The position numbers were made by a program, and so were the translations under genes. 64,000 nt of DNA from Tritrichomonas musculus (taxonomy: Eukaryota > Parabasalia > Tritrichomonadida > Tritrichomonadidae), in assembly GCA_039105265.1 (NCBI GenBank), contig JAPFFF010000038.1, positions 62,001 through 126,000 on the forward strand, read 5' to 3'. Of the stretch, positions 42,701-56,066 are shown one piece after another. Position 1 is the stretch's first letter. Each line of letters begins with the position of its first letter. A model generated the notes under the pieces. It was not told the DNA's origin and did no database searches. It was given only the letters and a program-made list of their open reading frames with translations.

Positions 42701-45042
42701 GCAGCATCGATTCTCTTCCAAGCAGCATCGATTCTCTTCCAAGCAGCATCGATTATCTCCCAAACAACAACGATTCTCTTCCAAGCAGCATCGATTCTCT
42801 TCCAAGCAGCATCGATTCTCTTCCAAGCAGCATCGATTCTCTTCCAAGCAGCATCGATTCTCTTCCAAGCAGCATCGATTCTCTTCCAAGCAGCATCGAT
42901 TCTCTTCCAAACAACAACGATTCTCTTCCAAGCAGCATCGATTCTCTTCCAAGCAGCATCGATTCTCTTCCAAGCAGCATCGATTCTCTTCCAAACAACA
43001 ACGATTCTCTTCCAAACAACAACGATTCTCTTCCAAACAACAACGATTCTCTTCCAAACAACAACGATTCTCTTCCAAGCAGCATCGATTCTCTTCCAAG
43101 CAGCATCGATTATCTCCCAAACAACAACGATTCTCTTCCAAGCAGCATCGATTCTCTTCCAAGCAGCATCGATTCTCTTCCAAACAACAACGATTCTCTT
43201 CCAAACAACAACGATTCTCTTCCAAACAACAACGATTCTCTTCCAAGTAGCATCGATTCTCTTCCAAGCAGCATCGATTATCTCCCAAACAACAACGATT
43301 CTCTTCCAAGCAGCATCGATTCTCTTCCAAACAACAACGATTCTCTTCCAAACAACAACGATTCTCTTCCAAACAACAACGATTCTCTTCCAAACAACAA
43401 CGATTCTCTTCCAAACAACAACGATTCTCTTCCAAGCAGCATCGATTCTCTTCCAAGCAGCATCGATTATCTCCCAAACAACAACGATTCTCTTCCAAGC
43501 AGCATCGATTCTCTTCCAAGCAGCATCGATTCTCTTCCAAACAACAACGATTCTCTTCCAAACAACAACGATTCTCTTCCAAGCAGCATCGATTCTCTTC
43601 CAAGCAGCATCGATTATCTCCCAAACAACAACGATTCTCTTCCAAACAACAACGATTCTCTTCCAAGCAGCATCGATTCTCTTCCAAACAACAACGATTC
43701 TCTTCCAAGCAGCATCGATTCTCTTCCAAGCAGCATCGATTCTCTTCCAAGCAGCATCGATTCTCTTCCAAACAACAACGATTCTCTTCCAAACAACAAC
43801 GATTCTCTTCCAAACAACAACGATTCTCTTCCAAACAACAACGATTCTCTTCCAAACAACAACGATTCTCTTCCAAGTAGCATCGATTCTCTTCCATGCA
43901 GCATCGATTATCTCCCAAACAACAACGATTCTCTTCCAAGCAGCATCGATTCTCTTCCAAACAACAACGATTCTCTTCCAAACAACAACGATTCTCTTCC
44001 AAACAACAACGATTCTCTTCCAAGCAGCATCGATTCTCTTCCAAGCAGCATCGATTCTCTTCCAAACAACAACGATTCTCTTCCAAACAACAACGATTCT
44101 CTTCCAAACAACAACGATTCTCTTCCAAGCAGCATCGATTCTCTTCCAAACAACAACGATTCTCTTCCAAACAACAACGATTCTCTTCCAAACAACAACG
44201 ATTCTCTTCCAAGCAGCATCGATTCTCTTCCAAGCAGCATCGATTCTCTTCCAAACAACAACGATTCTCTTCCAAGCAGCATCGATTCTCTTCCAAACAA
44301 CAACGATTCTCTTCCAAACAACAACGATTCTCTTCCAAACAACAACGATTCTCTTCCAAGCAGCATCGATTCTCTTCCAAACAACAACGATTCTCTTCCA
44401 AACAACAACGATTCTCTTCCAAACAACAACGATTCTCTTCCAAGCAGCATCGATTCTCTTCCAAGCAGCATCGATTCTCTTCCAAACAACAACGATTCTC
44501 TTCCAAACAACAACGATTCTCTTCCAAACAACAACGATTCTCTTCCAAGCAGCATCGATTCTCTTCCAAGCAGCATCGATTATCTCCCAAACAACAACGA
44601 TTCTCTTCCAAACAACAACGATTCTCTTCCAAACAACAACGATTCTCTTCCAAACAACAACGATTCTCTTCCAAGCAGCATCGATTCTCTTCCAAGCAGC
44701 ATCGATTCTCTTCCAAACAACAACGATTCTCTTCCAAACAACAACGATTCTCTTCCAAACAACAACGATTCTCTTCCAAGTAGCATCGATTCTCTTCCAT
44801 GCAGCATCGATTCTCTTCCAAACAACAACGATTCTCTTCCAAGCAGCATCGATTCTCTTCCAAACAACAACGATTCTCTTCCAAACAACAACGATTCTCT
44901 TCCAAACAACAACGATTCTCTTCCAAGCAGCATCGATTCTCTTCCAAACAACAACGATTCTCTTCCAAACAACAACGATTCTCTTCCAAACAACAACGAT
45001 TCTCTTCCAAGCAGCATCGATTCTCTTCCAAGCAGCATCGAT
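39702..45042 (+). repeat. 362-unit-offset block, copy 2
   Basis: This is the partner of 32100-37440. It shares the TTCTAAAC and TTCAAAAC private variants, which I saw nowhere else in the window, so the two copies have a recent common ancestor. Its right end is itself part of a further direct duplication, 42480-45041. Confidence 0.9.
42480..45041 (+). repeat. 122-unit tandem duplication, copy 1 (2,562 bp)
   Basis: This block is followed directly by its copy at 45042-47603. Boundaries at 42753, 43278 and 43614 recur at 45315, 45840 and 46176, and CCATGC ATGs at 43896 and 44799 recur at 46458 and 47361. Both copies open with a CTA-type C unit, four A units and a C-A-C pattern. Match length and offset agree, as for a clean tandem duplication. 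Confidence 0.9.
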
Positions 45043-47603
45043 TATCTCCTAAACAACAACGATTCTCTTCCAAGCAGCATCGATTCTCTTCCAAGCAGCA
45101 TCGATTCTCTTCCAAGCAGCATCGATTCTCTTCCAAGCAGCATCGATTATCTCCCAAACAACAACGATTCTCTTCCAAGCAGCATCGATTATCTCCCAAA
45201 CAACAACGATTCTCTTCCAAGCAGCATCGATTCTCTTCCAAGCAGCATCGATTCTCTTCCAAGCAGCATCGATTCTCTTCCAAGCAGCATCGATTCTCTT
45301 CCAAGCAGCATCGATTATCTCCCAAACAACAACGATTCTCTTCCAAGCAGCATCGATTCTCTTCCAAGCAGCATCGATTCTCTTCCAAGCAGCATCGATT
45401 CTCTTCCAAGCAGCATCGATTCTCTTCCAAGCAGCATCGATTCTCTTCCAAGCAGCATCGATTCTCTTCCAAACAACAACGATTCTCTTCCAAGCAGCAT
45501 CGATTCTCTTCCAAGCAGCATCGATTCTCTTCCAAGCAGCATCGATTCTCTTCCAAACAACAACGATTCTCTTCCAAACAACAACGATTCTCTTCCAAAC
45601 AACAACGATTCTCTTCCAAACAACAACGATTCTCTTCCAAGCAGCATCGATTCTCTTCCAAGCAGCATCGATTATCTCCCAAACAACAACGATTCTCTTC
45701 CAAGCAGCATCGATTCTCTTCCAAGCAGCATCGATTCTCTTCCAAACAACAACGATTCTCTTCCAAACAACAACGATTCTCTTCCAAACAACAACGATTC
45801 TCTTCCAAGTAGCATCGATTCTCTTCCAAGCAGCATCGATTATCTCCCAAACAACAACGATTCTCTTCCAAGCAGCATCGATTCTCTTCCAAACAACAAC
45901 GATTCTCTTCCAAACAACAACGATTCTCTTCCAAACAACAACGATTCTCTTCCAAACAACAACGATTCTCTTCCAAACAACAACGATTCTCTTCCAAGCA
46001 GCATCGATTCTCTTCCAAGCAGCATCGATTATCTCCCAAACAACAACGATTCTCTTCCAAGCAGCATCGATTCTCTTCCAAGCAGCATCGATTCTCTTCC
46101 AAACAACAACGATTCTCTTCCAAACAACAACGATTCTCTTCCAAGCAGCATCGATTCTCTTCCAAGCAGCATCGATTATCTCCCAAACAACAACGATTCT
46201 CTTCCAAACAACAACGATTCTCTTCCAAGCAGCATCGATTCTCTTCCAAACAACAACGATTCTCTTCCAAGCAGCATCGATTCTCTTCCAAGCAGCATCG
46301 ATTCTCTTCCAAGCAGCATCGATTCTCTTCCAAACAACAACGATTCTCTTCCAAACAACAACGATTCTCTTCCAAACAACAACGATTCTCTTCCAAACAA
46401 CAACGATTCTCTTCCAAACAACAACGATTCTCTTCCAAGTAGCATCGATTCTCTTCCATGCAGCATCGATTATCTCCCAAACAACAACGATTCTCTTCCA
46501 AGCAGCATCGATTCTCTTCCAAACAACAACGATTCTCTTCCAAACAACAACGATTCTCTTCCAAACAACAACGATTCTCTTCCAAGCAGCATCGATTCTC
46601 TTCCAAGCAGCATCGATTCTCTTCCAAACAACAACGATTCTCTTCCAAACAACAACGATTCTCTTCCAAACAACAACGATTCTCTTCCAAGCAGCATCGA
46701 TTCTCTTCCAAACAACAACGATTCTCTTCCAAACAACAACGATTCTCTTCCAAACAACAACGATTCTCTTCCAAGCAGCATCGATTCTCTTCCAAGCAGC
46801 ATCGATTCTCTTCCAAACAACAACGATTCTCTTCCAAGCAGCATCGATTCTCTTCCAAACAACAACGATTCTCTTCCAAACAACAACGATTCTCTTCCAA
46901 ACAACAACGATTCTCTTCCAAGCAGCATCGATTCTCTTCCAAACAACAACGATTCTCTTCCAAACAACAACGATTCTCTTCCAAACAACAACGATTCTCT
47001 TCCAAGCAGCATCGATTCTCTTCCAAGCAGCATCGATTCTCTTCCAAACAACAACGATTCTCTTCCAAACAACAACGATTCTCTTCCAAACAACAACGAT
47101 TCTCTTCCAAGCAGCATCGATTCTCTTCCAAGCAGCATCGATTATCTCCCAAACAACAACGATTCTCTTCCAAACAACAACGATTCTCTTCCAAACAACA
47201 ACGATTCTCTTCCAAACAACAACGATTCTCTTCCAAGCAGCATCGATTCTCTTCCAAGCAGCATCGATTCTCTTCCAAACAACAACGATTCTCTTCCAAA
47301 CAACAACGATTCTCTTCCAAACAACAACGATTCTCTTCCAAGTAGCATCGATTCTCTTCCATGCAGCATCGATTCTCTTCCAAACAACAACGATTCTCTT
47401 CCAAGCAGCATCGATTCTCTTCCAAACAACAACGATTCTCTTCCAAACAACAACGATTCTCTTCCAAACAACAACGATTCTCTTCCAAGCAGCATCGATT
47501 CTCTTCCAAACAACAACGATTCTCTTCCAAACAACAACGATTCTCTTCCAAACAACAACGATTCTCTTCCAAGCAGCATCGATTCTCTTCCAAGCAGCAT
47601 CGA
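45042..47603 (+). repeat. 122-unit tandem duplication, copy 2
   Basis: This is the direct copy of 42480-45041. It recurs again from 48738 at an offset of 3,696 bp (176 units), dropping to 3,654 bp (174 units) after about 49.6 kb, because a run of five B units near 45,900 has shrunk to three near 49,600. Confidence 0.88.
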
Positions 47604-49959
47604 TTCTCTTCCAAACAACAACGATTCTCTTCCAAGCAGCATCGATTCTCTTCCAAACAACAACGATTCTCTTCCAAACAACAACGATTCTCTTCCAAAC
47701 AACAACGATTCTCTTCCAAGCAGCATCGATTCTCTTCCAAACAACAACGATTCTCTTCCAAACAACAACGATTCTCTTCCAAACAACAACGATTCTCTTC
47801 CAAGCAGCATCGATTATCTCCCAAACAACAACGATTCTCTTCCAAGCAGCATCGATTCTCTTCCAAACAACAACGATTCTCTTCCAAACAACAACGATTC
47901 TCTTCCAAACAACAACGATTCTCTTCCAAACAACAACGATTCTCTTCCAAACAACAACGATTCTCTTCCAAACAACAACGATTCTCTTCCAAGCAGCATC
48001 GATTCTCTTCCAAGCAGCATCGATTCTCTTCCAAACAACAACGATTCTCTTCCAAGCAGCATCGATTATCTCCCAAACAACAACGATTCTCTTCCAAGCA
48101 GCATCGATTCTCTTCCAAACAACAAAGATTCTCTTCCAAACAACAACGATTCTCTTCCAAGCAGCATCGATTCTCTTCCAAGCAGCATCGATTCTCTTCC
48201 AAGCAGCATCGATTCTCTTCCAAACAACAACGATTCTCTTCCAAGCAGCATCGATTCTCTTCCAAGCAGCATCGATTCTCTTCCAAGCAGCATCGATTCT
48301 CTTCCAAACAACAACGATTCTCTTCCAAACAACAACGATTCTCTTCCAAACAACAACGATTCTCTTCCAAACAACAACGATTCTCTTCCAAGCAGCATCG
48401 ATTCTCTTCCAAGCAGCATCGATTATCTCCCAAACAACAACGATTCTCTTCCAAGCAGCATCGATTCTCTTCCAAGCAGCATCGATTCTCTTCCAAACAA
48501 CAACGATTCTCTTCCAAACAACAACGATTCTCTTCCAAACAACAACGATTCTCTTCCAAGTAGCATCGATTCTCTTCCAAGCAGCATCGATTCTCTTCCA
48601 AACAACAACGATTCTCTTCCAAACAACAACGATTCTCTTCCAAACAACAACGATTCTCTTCCAAACAACAACGATTCTCTTCCAAACAACAACGATTCTC
48701 TTCCAAGCAGCATCGATTCTCTTCCAAGCAGCATCGATTATCTCCTAAACAACAACGATTCTCTTCCAAGCAGCATCGATTCTCTTCCAAGCAGCATCGA
48801 TTCTCTTCCAAGCAGCATCGATTCTCTTCCAAGCAGCATCGATTATCTCCCAAACAACAACGATTCTCTTCCAAGCAGCATCGATTATCTCCCAAACAAC
48901 AACGATTCTCTTCCAAGCAGCATCGATTCTCTTCCAAGCAGCATCGATTCTCTTCCAAGCAGCATCGATTCTCTTCCAAGCAGCATCGATTCTCTTCCAA
49001 GCAGCATCGATTATCTCCCAAACAACAACGATTCTCTTCCAAGCAGCATCGATTCTCTTCCAAGCAGCATCGATTCTCTTCCAAGCAGCATCGATTCTCT
49101 TCCAAGCAGCATCGATTCTCTTCCAAGCAGCATCGATTCTCTTCCAAGCAGCATCGATTCTCTTCCAAACAACAACGATTCTCTTCCAAGCAGCATCGAT
49201 TCTCTTCCAAGCAGCATCGATTCTCTTCCAAGCAGCATCGATTCTCTTCCAAACAACAACGATTCTCTTCCAAACAACAACGATTCTCTTCCAAACAACA
49301 ACGATTCTCTTCCAAACAACAACGATTCTCTTCCAAGCAGCATCGATTCTCTTCCAAGCAGCATCGATTATCTCCCAAACAACAACGATTCTCTTCCAAG
49401 CAGCATCGATTCTCTTCCAAGCAGCATCGATTCTCTTCCAAACAACAACGATTCTCTTCCAAACAACAACGATTCTCTTCCAAACAACAACGATTCTCTT
49501 CCAAGTAGCATCGATTCTCTTCCAAGCAGCATCGATTATCTCCCAAACAACAACGATTCTCTTCCAAGCAGCATCGATTCTCTTCCAAACAACAACGATT
49601 CTCTTCCAAACAACAACGATTCTCTTCCAAACAACAACGATTCTCTTCCAAGCAGCATCGATTCTCTTCCAAGCAGCATCGATTATCTCCCAAACAACAA
49701 CGATTCTCTTCCAAGCAGCATCGATTCTCTTCCAAGCAGCATCGATTCTCTTCCAAACAACAACGATTCTCTTCCAAACAACAACGATTCTCTTCCAAGC
49801 AGCATCGATTCTCTTCCAAGCAGCATCGATTATCTCCCAAACAACAACGATTCTCTTCCAAACAACAACGATTCTCTTCCAAGCAGCATCGATTCTCTTC
49901 CAAACAACAACGATTCTCTTCCAAGCAGCATCGATTCTCTTCCAAGCAGCATCGATTCT
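47604..49959 (+). repeat. Mosaic section between duplicated blocks
   Basis: About 47,604-48,730 carries segments also seen near 4.47-5.08 kb and 13.5-14.2 kb: C-unit boundaries at 47814, 48066 and 48423, and the AAA variant near 48124. From 48738 it is a third copy of the block at 42480 and 45042. No non-repeat sequence is present. Confidence 0.8.
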
Positions 49960-52790
49960 CTTCCAAGCAGCATCGATTCTCTTCCAAACAACAACGATTC
50001 TCTTCCAAACAACAACGATTCTCTTCCAAACAACAACGATTCTCTTCCAAACAACAACGATTCTCTTCCAAACAACAACGATTCTCTTCCAAGTAGCATC
50101 GATTCTCTTCCATGCAGCATCGATTATCTCCCAAACAACAACGATTCTCTTCCAAGCAGCATCGATTCTCTTCCAAACAACAACGATTCTCTTCCAAACA
50201 ACAACGATTCTCTTCCAAACAACAACGATTCTCTTCCAAGCAGCATCGATTCTCTTCCAAGCAGCATCGATTCTCTTCCAAACAACAACGATTCTCTTCC
50301 AAACAACAACGATTCTCTTCCAAACAACAACGATTCTCTTCCAAGCAGCATCGATTCTCTTCCAAACAACAACGATTCTCTTCCAAACAACAACGATTCT
50401 CTTCCAAACAACAACGATTCTCTTCCAAGCAGCATCGATTCTCTTCCAAGCAGCATCGATTCTCTTCCAAACAACAACGATTCTCTTCCAAGCAGCATCG
50501 ATTCTCTTCCAAACAACAACGATTCTCTTCCAAACAACAACGATTCTCTTCCAAACAACAACGATTCTCTTCCAAGCAGCATCGATTCTCTTCCAAACAA
50601 CAACGATTCTCTTCCAAACAACAACGATTCTCTTCCAAACAACAACGATTCTCTTCCAAGCAGCATCGATTCTCTTCCAAGCAGCATCGATTCTCTTCCA
50701 AACAACAACGATTCTCTTCCAAACAACAACGATTCTCTTCCAAACAACAACGATTCTCTTCCAAGCAGCATCGATTCTCTTCCAAGCAGCATCGATTATC
50801 TCCCAAACAACAACGATTCTCTTCCAAACAACAACGATTCTCTTCCAAACAACAACGATTCTCTTCCAAACAACAACGATTCTCTTCCAAGCAGCATCGA
50901 TTCTCTTCCAAGCAGCATCGATTCTCTTCCAAACAACAACGATTCTCTTCCAAACAACAACGATTCTCTTCCAAACAACAACGATTCTCTTCCAAGTAGC
51001 ATCGATTCTCTTCCATGCAGCATCGATTCTCTTCCAAACAACAACGATTCTCTTCCAAGCAGCATCGATTCTCTTCCAAACAACAACGATTCTCTTCCAA
51101 ACAACAACGATTCTCTTCCAAACAACAACGATTCTCTTCCAAGCAGCATCGATTCTCTTCCAAACAACAACGATTCTCTTCCAAACAACAACGATTCTCT
51201 TCCAAACAACAACGATTCTCTTCCAAGCAGCATCGATTCTCTTCCAAGCAGCATCGATTCTCTTCCAAACAACAACGATTCTCTTCCAAGCAGCATCGAT
51301 TCTCTTCCAAACAACAACGATTCTCTTCCAAACAACAACGATTCTCTTCCAAACAACAACGATTCTCTTCCAAGCAGCATCGATTCTCTTCCAAACAACA
51401 ACGATTCTCTTCCAAACAACAACGATTCTCTTCCAAACAACAACGATTCTCTTCCAAGCAGCATCGATTCTCTTCCAAGCAGCATCGATTCTCTTCCAAA
51501 CAACAACGATTCTCTTCCAAGCAGCATCGATTCTCTTCCAAACAACAACGATTCTCTTCCAAACAACAACGATTCTCTTCCAAACAACAACGATTCTCTT
51601 CCAAGCAGCATCGATTCTCTTCCAAACAACAACGATTCTCTTCCAAACAACAACGATTCTCTTCCAAACAACAACGATTCTCTTCCAAGCAGCATCGATT
51701 CTCTTCCAAGCAGCATCGATTCTCTTCCAAACAACAACGATTCTCTTCCAAGCAGCATCGATTCTCTTCCAAACAACAACGATTCTCTTCCAAACAACAA
51801 CGATTCTCTTCCAAACAACAACGATTCTCTTCCAAGCAGCATCGATTCTCTTCCAAACAACAACGATTCTCTTCCAAACAACAACGATTCTCTTCCAAAC
51901 AACAACGATTCTCTTCCAAGCAGCATCGATTCTCTTCCAAGCAGCATCGATTCTCTTCCAAACAACAACGATTCTCTTCCAAGCAGCATCGATTCTCTTC
52001 CAAACAACAACGATTCTCTTCCAAACAACAACGATTCTCTTCCAAACAACAACGATTCTCTTCCAAGCAGCATCGATTCTCTTCCAAACAACAACGATTC
52101 TCTTCCAAACAACAACGATTCTCTTCCAAACAACAACGATTCTCTTCCAAGCAGCATCGATTCTCTTCCAAGCAGCATCGATTCTCTTCCAAACAACAAC
52201 GATTCTCTTCCAAACAACAACGATTCTCTTCCAAACAACAACGATTCTCTTCCAAGCAGCATCGATTCTCTTCCAAGCAGCATAGATTATCTCCCAAACA
52301 ACAACGATTCTCTTCCAAACAACAACGATTCTCTTCCAAACAACAACGATTCTCTTCCAAACAACAACGATTCTCTTCCAAACAACAACGATTCTCTTCC
52401 AAACAACAACGATTCTCTTCCAAGCAGCATCGATTCTCTTCCAAGCAGCATCGATTCTCTTCCAAACAACAACGATTCTCTTCCAAACAACAACGATTCT
52501 CTTCCAAACAACAACGATTCTCTTCCAAGCAGCATCGATTCTCTTCCAAACAACAACGATTCTCTTCCAAACAACAACGATTCTCTTCCAAACAACAACG
52601 ATTCTCTTCCAAGCAGCATCGATTCTCTTCCAAGCAGCATCGATTATCTCCCAAACAACAACGATTCTCTTCCAAGCAGCATCGATTATCTCCCAAACAA
52701 CAACGATTCTCTTCCAAGCAGCATCGATTCTCTTCCAAGCAGCATCGATTCTCTTCCAAACAACAACGATTCTCTTCCAAGCAGCATCGA
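49960..52790 (+). repeat. Block 1, second copy
   Basis: This is the partner of 526-3356. A private change makes ATAGAT instead of ATCGAT near 52283. The 1,113 bp found at 3357-4469 in the first copy is absent here: the unit order passes directly to the C-unit boundary at 52791, which corresponds to 4470. It continues in parallel to about 53.4 kb at an offset of 48,321 bp. Confidence 0.85.
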
Positions 52791-55040
52791 TTATCTCCCA
52801 AACAACAACGATTCTCTTCCAAGCAGCATCGATTCTCTTCCAAACAACAACGATTCTCTTCCAAACAACAACGATTCTCTTCCAAACAACAACGATTCTC
52901 TTCCAAACAACAACGATTCTCTTCCAAACAACAACGATTCTCTTCCAAACAACAACGATTCTCTTCCAAGCAGCATCGATTCTCTTCCAAGCAGCATCGA
53001 TTCTCTTCCAAACAACAACGATTCTCTTCCAAGCAGCATCGATTATCTCCCAAACAACAACGATTCTCTTCCAAGCAGCATCGATTCTCTTCCAAACAAC
53101 AAAGATTCTCTTCCAAACAACAACGATTCTCTTCCAAGCAGCATCGATTCTCTTCCAAGCAGCATCGATTCTCTTCCAAGCAGCATCGATTCTCTTCCAA
53201 ACAACAACGATTCTCTTCCAAGCAGCATCGATTCTCTTCCAAGCAGCATCGATTCTCTTCCAAGCAGCATCGATTCTCTTCCAAACAACAACGATTCTCT
53301 TCCAAACAACAACGATTCTCTTCCAAACAACAACGATTCTCTTCCAAACAACAACGATTCTCTTCCAAGCAGCATCGATTCTCTTCCAAGCAGCATCGAT
53401 TATCTCCCAAACAACAACGATTCTCTTCCAAGCAGCATCGATTCTCTTCCAAGCAGCATCGATTCTCTTCCAAACAACAACGATTCTCTTCCAAACAACA
53501 ACGATTCTCTTCCAAACAACAACGATTCTCTTCCAAGCAGCATCGATTCTCTTCCAAGCAGCATCGATTCTCTTCCAAACAACAACGATTCTCTTCCAAA
53601 CAACAACGATTCTCTTCCAAACAACAACGATTCTCTTCCAAACAACAACGATTCTCTTCCAAACAACAACGATTCTCTTCCAAGCAGCATCGATTCTCTT
53701 CCAAGCAGCATCGATTATCTCCTAAACAACAACGATTCTCTTCCAAGCAGCATCGATTCTCTTCCAAGCAGCATCGATTCTCTTCCAAGCAGCATCGATT
53801 CTCTTCCAAGCAGCATCGATTCTCTTCCAAACAACAACGATTCTCTTCCAAGCAGCATCGATTATCTCCCAAACAACAACGATTCTCTTCCAAGCAGCAT
53901 CGATTATCTCCCAAACAACAACGATTCTCTTCCAAACAACAACGATTCTCTTCCAAGCAGCATCGATTCTCTTCCAAGCAGCATCGATTCTCTTCCAAGC
54001 AGCATCGATTCTCTTCCAAACAACAACGATTCTCTTCCAAGCAGCATCGATTCTCTTCCAAACAACAACGATTCTCTTCCAAACAACAACGATTCTCTTC
54101 CAAACAACAACGATTCTCTTCCAAGCAGCATCGATTCTCTTCCAAGCAGCATCGATTCTCTTCCAAACAACAACGATTCTCTTCCAAGCAGCATCGATTC
54201 TCTTCCAAGCAGCATCGATTCTCTTCCAAGCAGCATCGATTCTCTTCCAAGCAGCATCGATTCTCTTCCAAACAACAACGATTCTCTTCCAAACAACAAC
54301 GATTCTCTTCCAAACAACAACGATTCTCTTCCAAGCAGCATCGATTCTCTTCCAAGCAGCATCGATTCTCTTCCAAGCAGCATCGATTCTCTTCCAAACA
54401 ACAACGATTCTCTTCCAAACAACAACGATTCTCTTCCAAGCAGCATCGATTCTCTTCCAAACAACAACGATTCTCTTCCAAACAACAACGATTCTCTTCC
54501 AAACAACAACGATTCTCTTCCAAACAACAACGATTCTCTTCCAAGTAGCATCGATTCTCTTCCAAGCAGCATCGATTATCTCCCAAACAACAACGATTCT
54601 CTTCCAAGCAGCATCGATTCTCTTCCAAGCAGCATCGATTCTCTTCCAAACAACAACGATTCTCTTCCAAACAACAACGATTCTCTTCCAAACAACAACG
54701 ATTCTCTTCCAAACAACAACGATTCTCTTCCAAACAACAACGATTCTCTTCCAAACAACAACGATTCTCTTCCAAACAACAACGATTCTCTTCCAAGCAG
54801 CATCGATTCTCTTCCAAGCAGCATCGATTCTCTTCCAAACAACAACGATTCTCTTCCAAACAACAACGATTCTCTTCCAAACAACAACGATTCTCTTCCA
54901 AACAACAACGATTCTCTTCCAAACAACAACGATTCTCTTCCAAACAACAACGATTCTCTTCCAAACAACAACGATTCTCTTCCAAGCAGCATCGATTCTC
55001 TTCCAAGCAGCATCGATTCTCTTCCAAACAACAACGATTC
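52200..55040 (+). repeat. 180/178-unit-offset block, copy 1
   Basis: C-unit boundaries at 52287, 52791 and 53043 recur at 56067, 56571 and 56823 (+3,780 bp). Those at 53904 and 54576 recur at 57642 and 58314 (+3,738 bp). The 42-bp step is a loss of two B units from the run near 57,400. One local difference is C-A-C-A-A near 52,650, where the partner has C-A-B-A-A. Confidence 0.85.
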
Positions 55041-56066
55041 TCTTCCAAACAACAACGATTCTCTTCCAAACAACAACGATTCTCTTCCAAACAACAACGA
55101 TTCTCTTCCAAACAACAACGATTCTCTTCCAAACAACAACGATTCTCTTCCAAGCAGCATCGATTCTCTTCCAAGCAGCATCGATTCTCTTCCAAACAAC
55201 AACGATTCTCTTCCAAACAACAACGATTCTCTTCCAAACAACAACGATTCTCTTCCAAGCAGCATCGATTCTCTTCCAAACAACAACGATTCTCTTCCAA
55301 ACAACAACGATTCTCTTCCAAACAACAACGATTCTCTTCCAAACAACAACGATTCTCTTCCAAACAACAACGATTCTCTTCCAAACAACAACGATTCTCT
55401 TCCAAGCAGCATCGATTCTCTTCCAAGCAGCATCGATTCTCTTCCAAACAACAACGATTCTCTTCCAAACAACAACGATTCTCTTCCAAACAACAACGAT
55501 TCTCTTCCAAACAACAACGATTCTCTTCCAAACAACAACGATTCTCTTCCAAACAACAACGATTCTCTTCCAAACAACAACGATTCTCTTCCAAGCAGCA
55601 TCGATTCTCTTCCAAGCAGCATCGATTCTCTTCCAAACAACAACGATTCTCTTCCAAACAACAACGATTCTCTTCCAAACAACAACGATTCTCTTCCAAA
55701 CAACAACGATTCTCTTCCAAACAACAACGATTCTCTTCCAAACAACAACGATTCTCTTCCAAGCAGCATCGATTCTCTTCCAAGCAGCATCGATTCTCTT
55801 CCAAACAACAACGATTCTCTTCCAAACAACAACGATTCTCTTCCAAACAACAACGATTCTCTTCCAAGCAGCATCGATTCTCTTCCAAACAACAACGATT
55901 CTCTTCCAAACAACAACGATTCTCTTCCAAGCAGCATCGATTCTCTTCCAAGTAGCATCGATTCTCTTCCAAACAACAACGATTCTCTTCCAAACAACAA
56001 CGATTCTCTTCCAAACAACAACGATTCTCTTCCAAGCAGCATCGATTCTCTTCCAAGCAGCATCGA
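54576..56066 (+). repeat. Long-B-run segment with a 29-unit internal expansion
   Basis: This segment follows the same unit order as 11610-12491 but is 609 bp (29 units) longer, owing to a repeated set of B runs of six, seven and six units within it. The AGT unit near 55,950 occupies the same relative place as those near 10,425 and 12,375. Confidence 0.82.

Noticed and set aside
678-54548. Plus frame 3 ORFs with R-F-S-S-K-Q-Q / R-F-S-S-K-Q-H repeats
   Set aside because: These begin at CCATGC units and are broken at every AGT unit, where the frame reads TAG. The recurrent stops throughout the array argue against this frame being coding.
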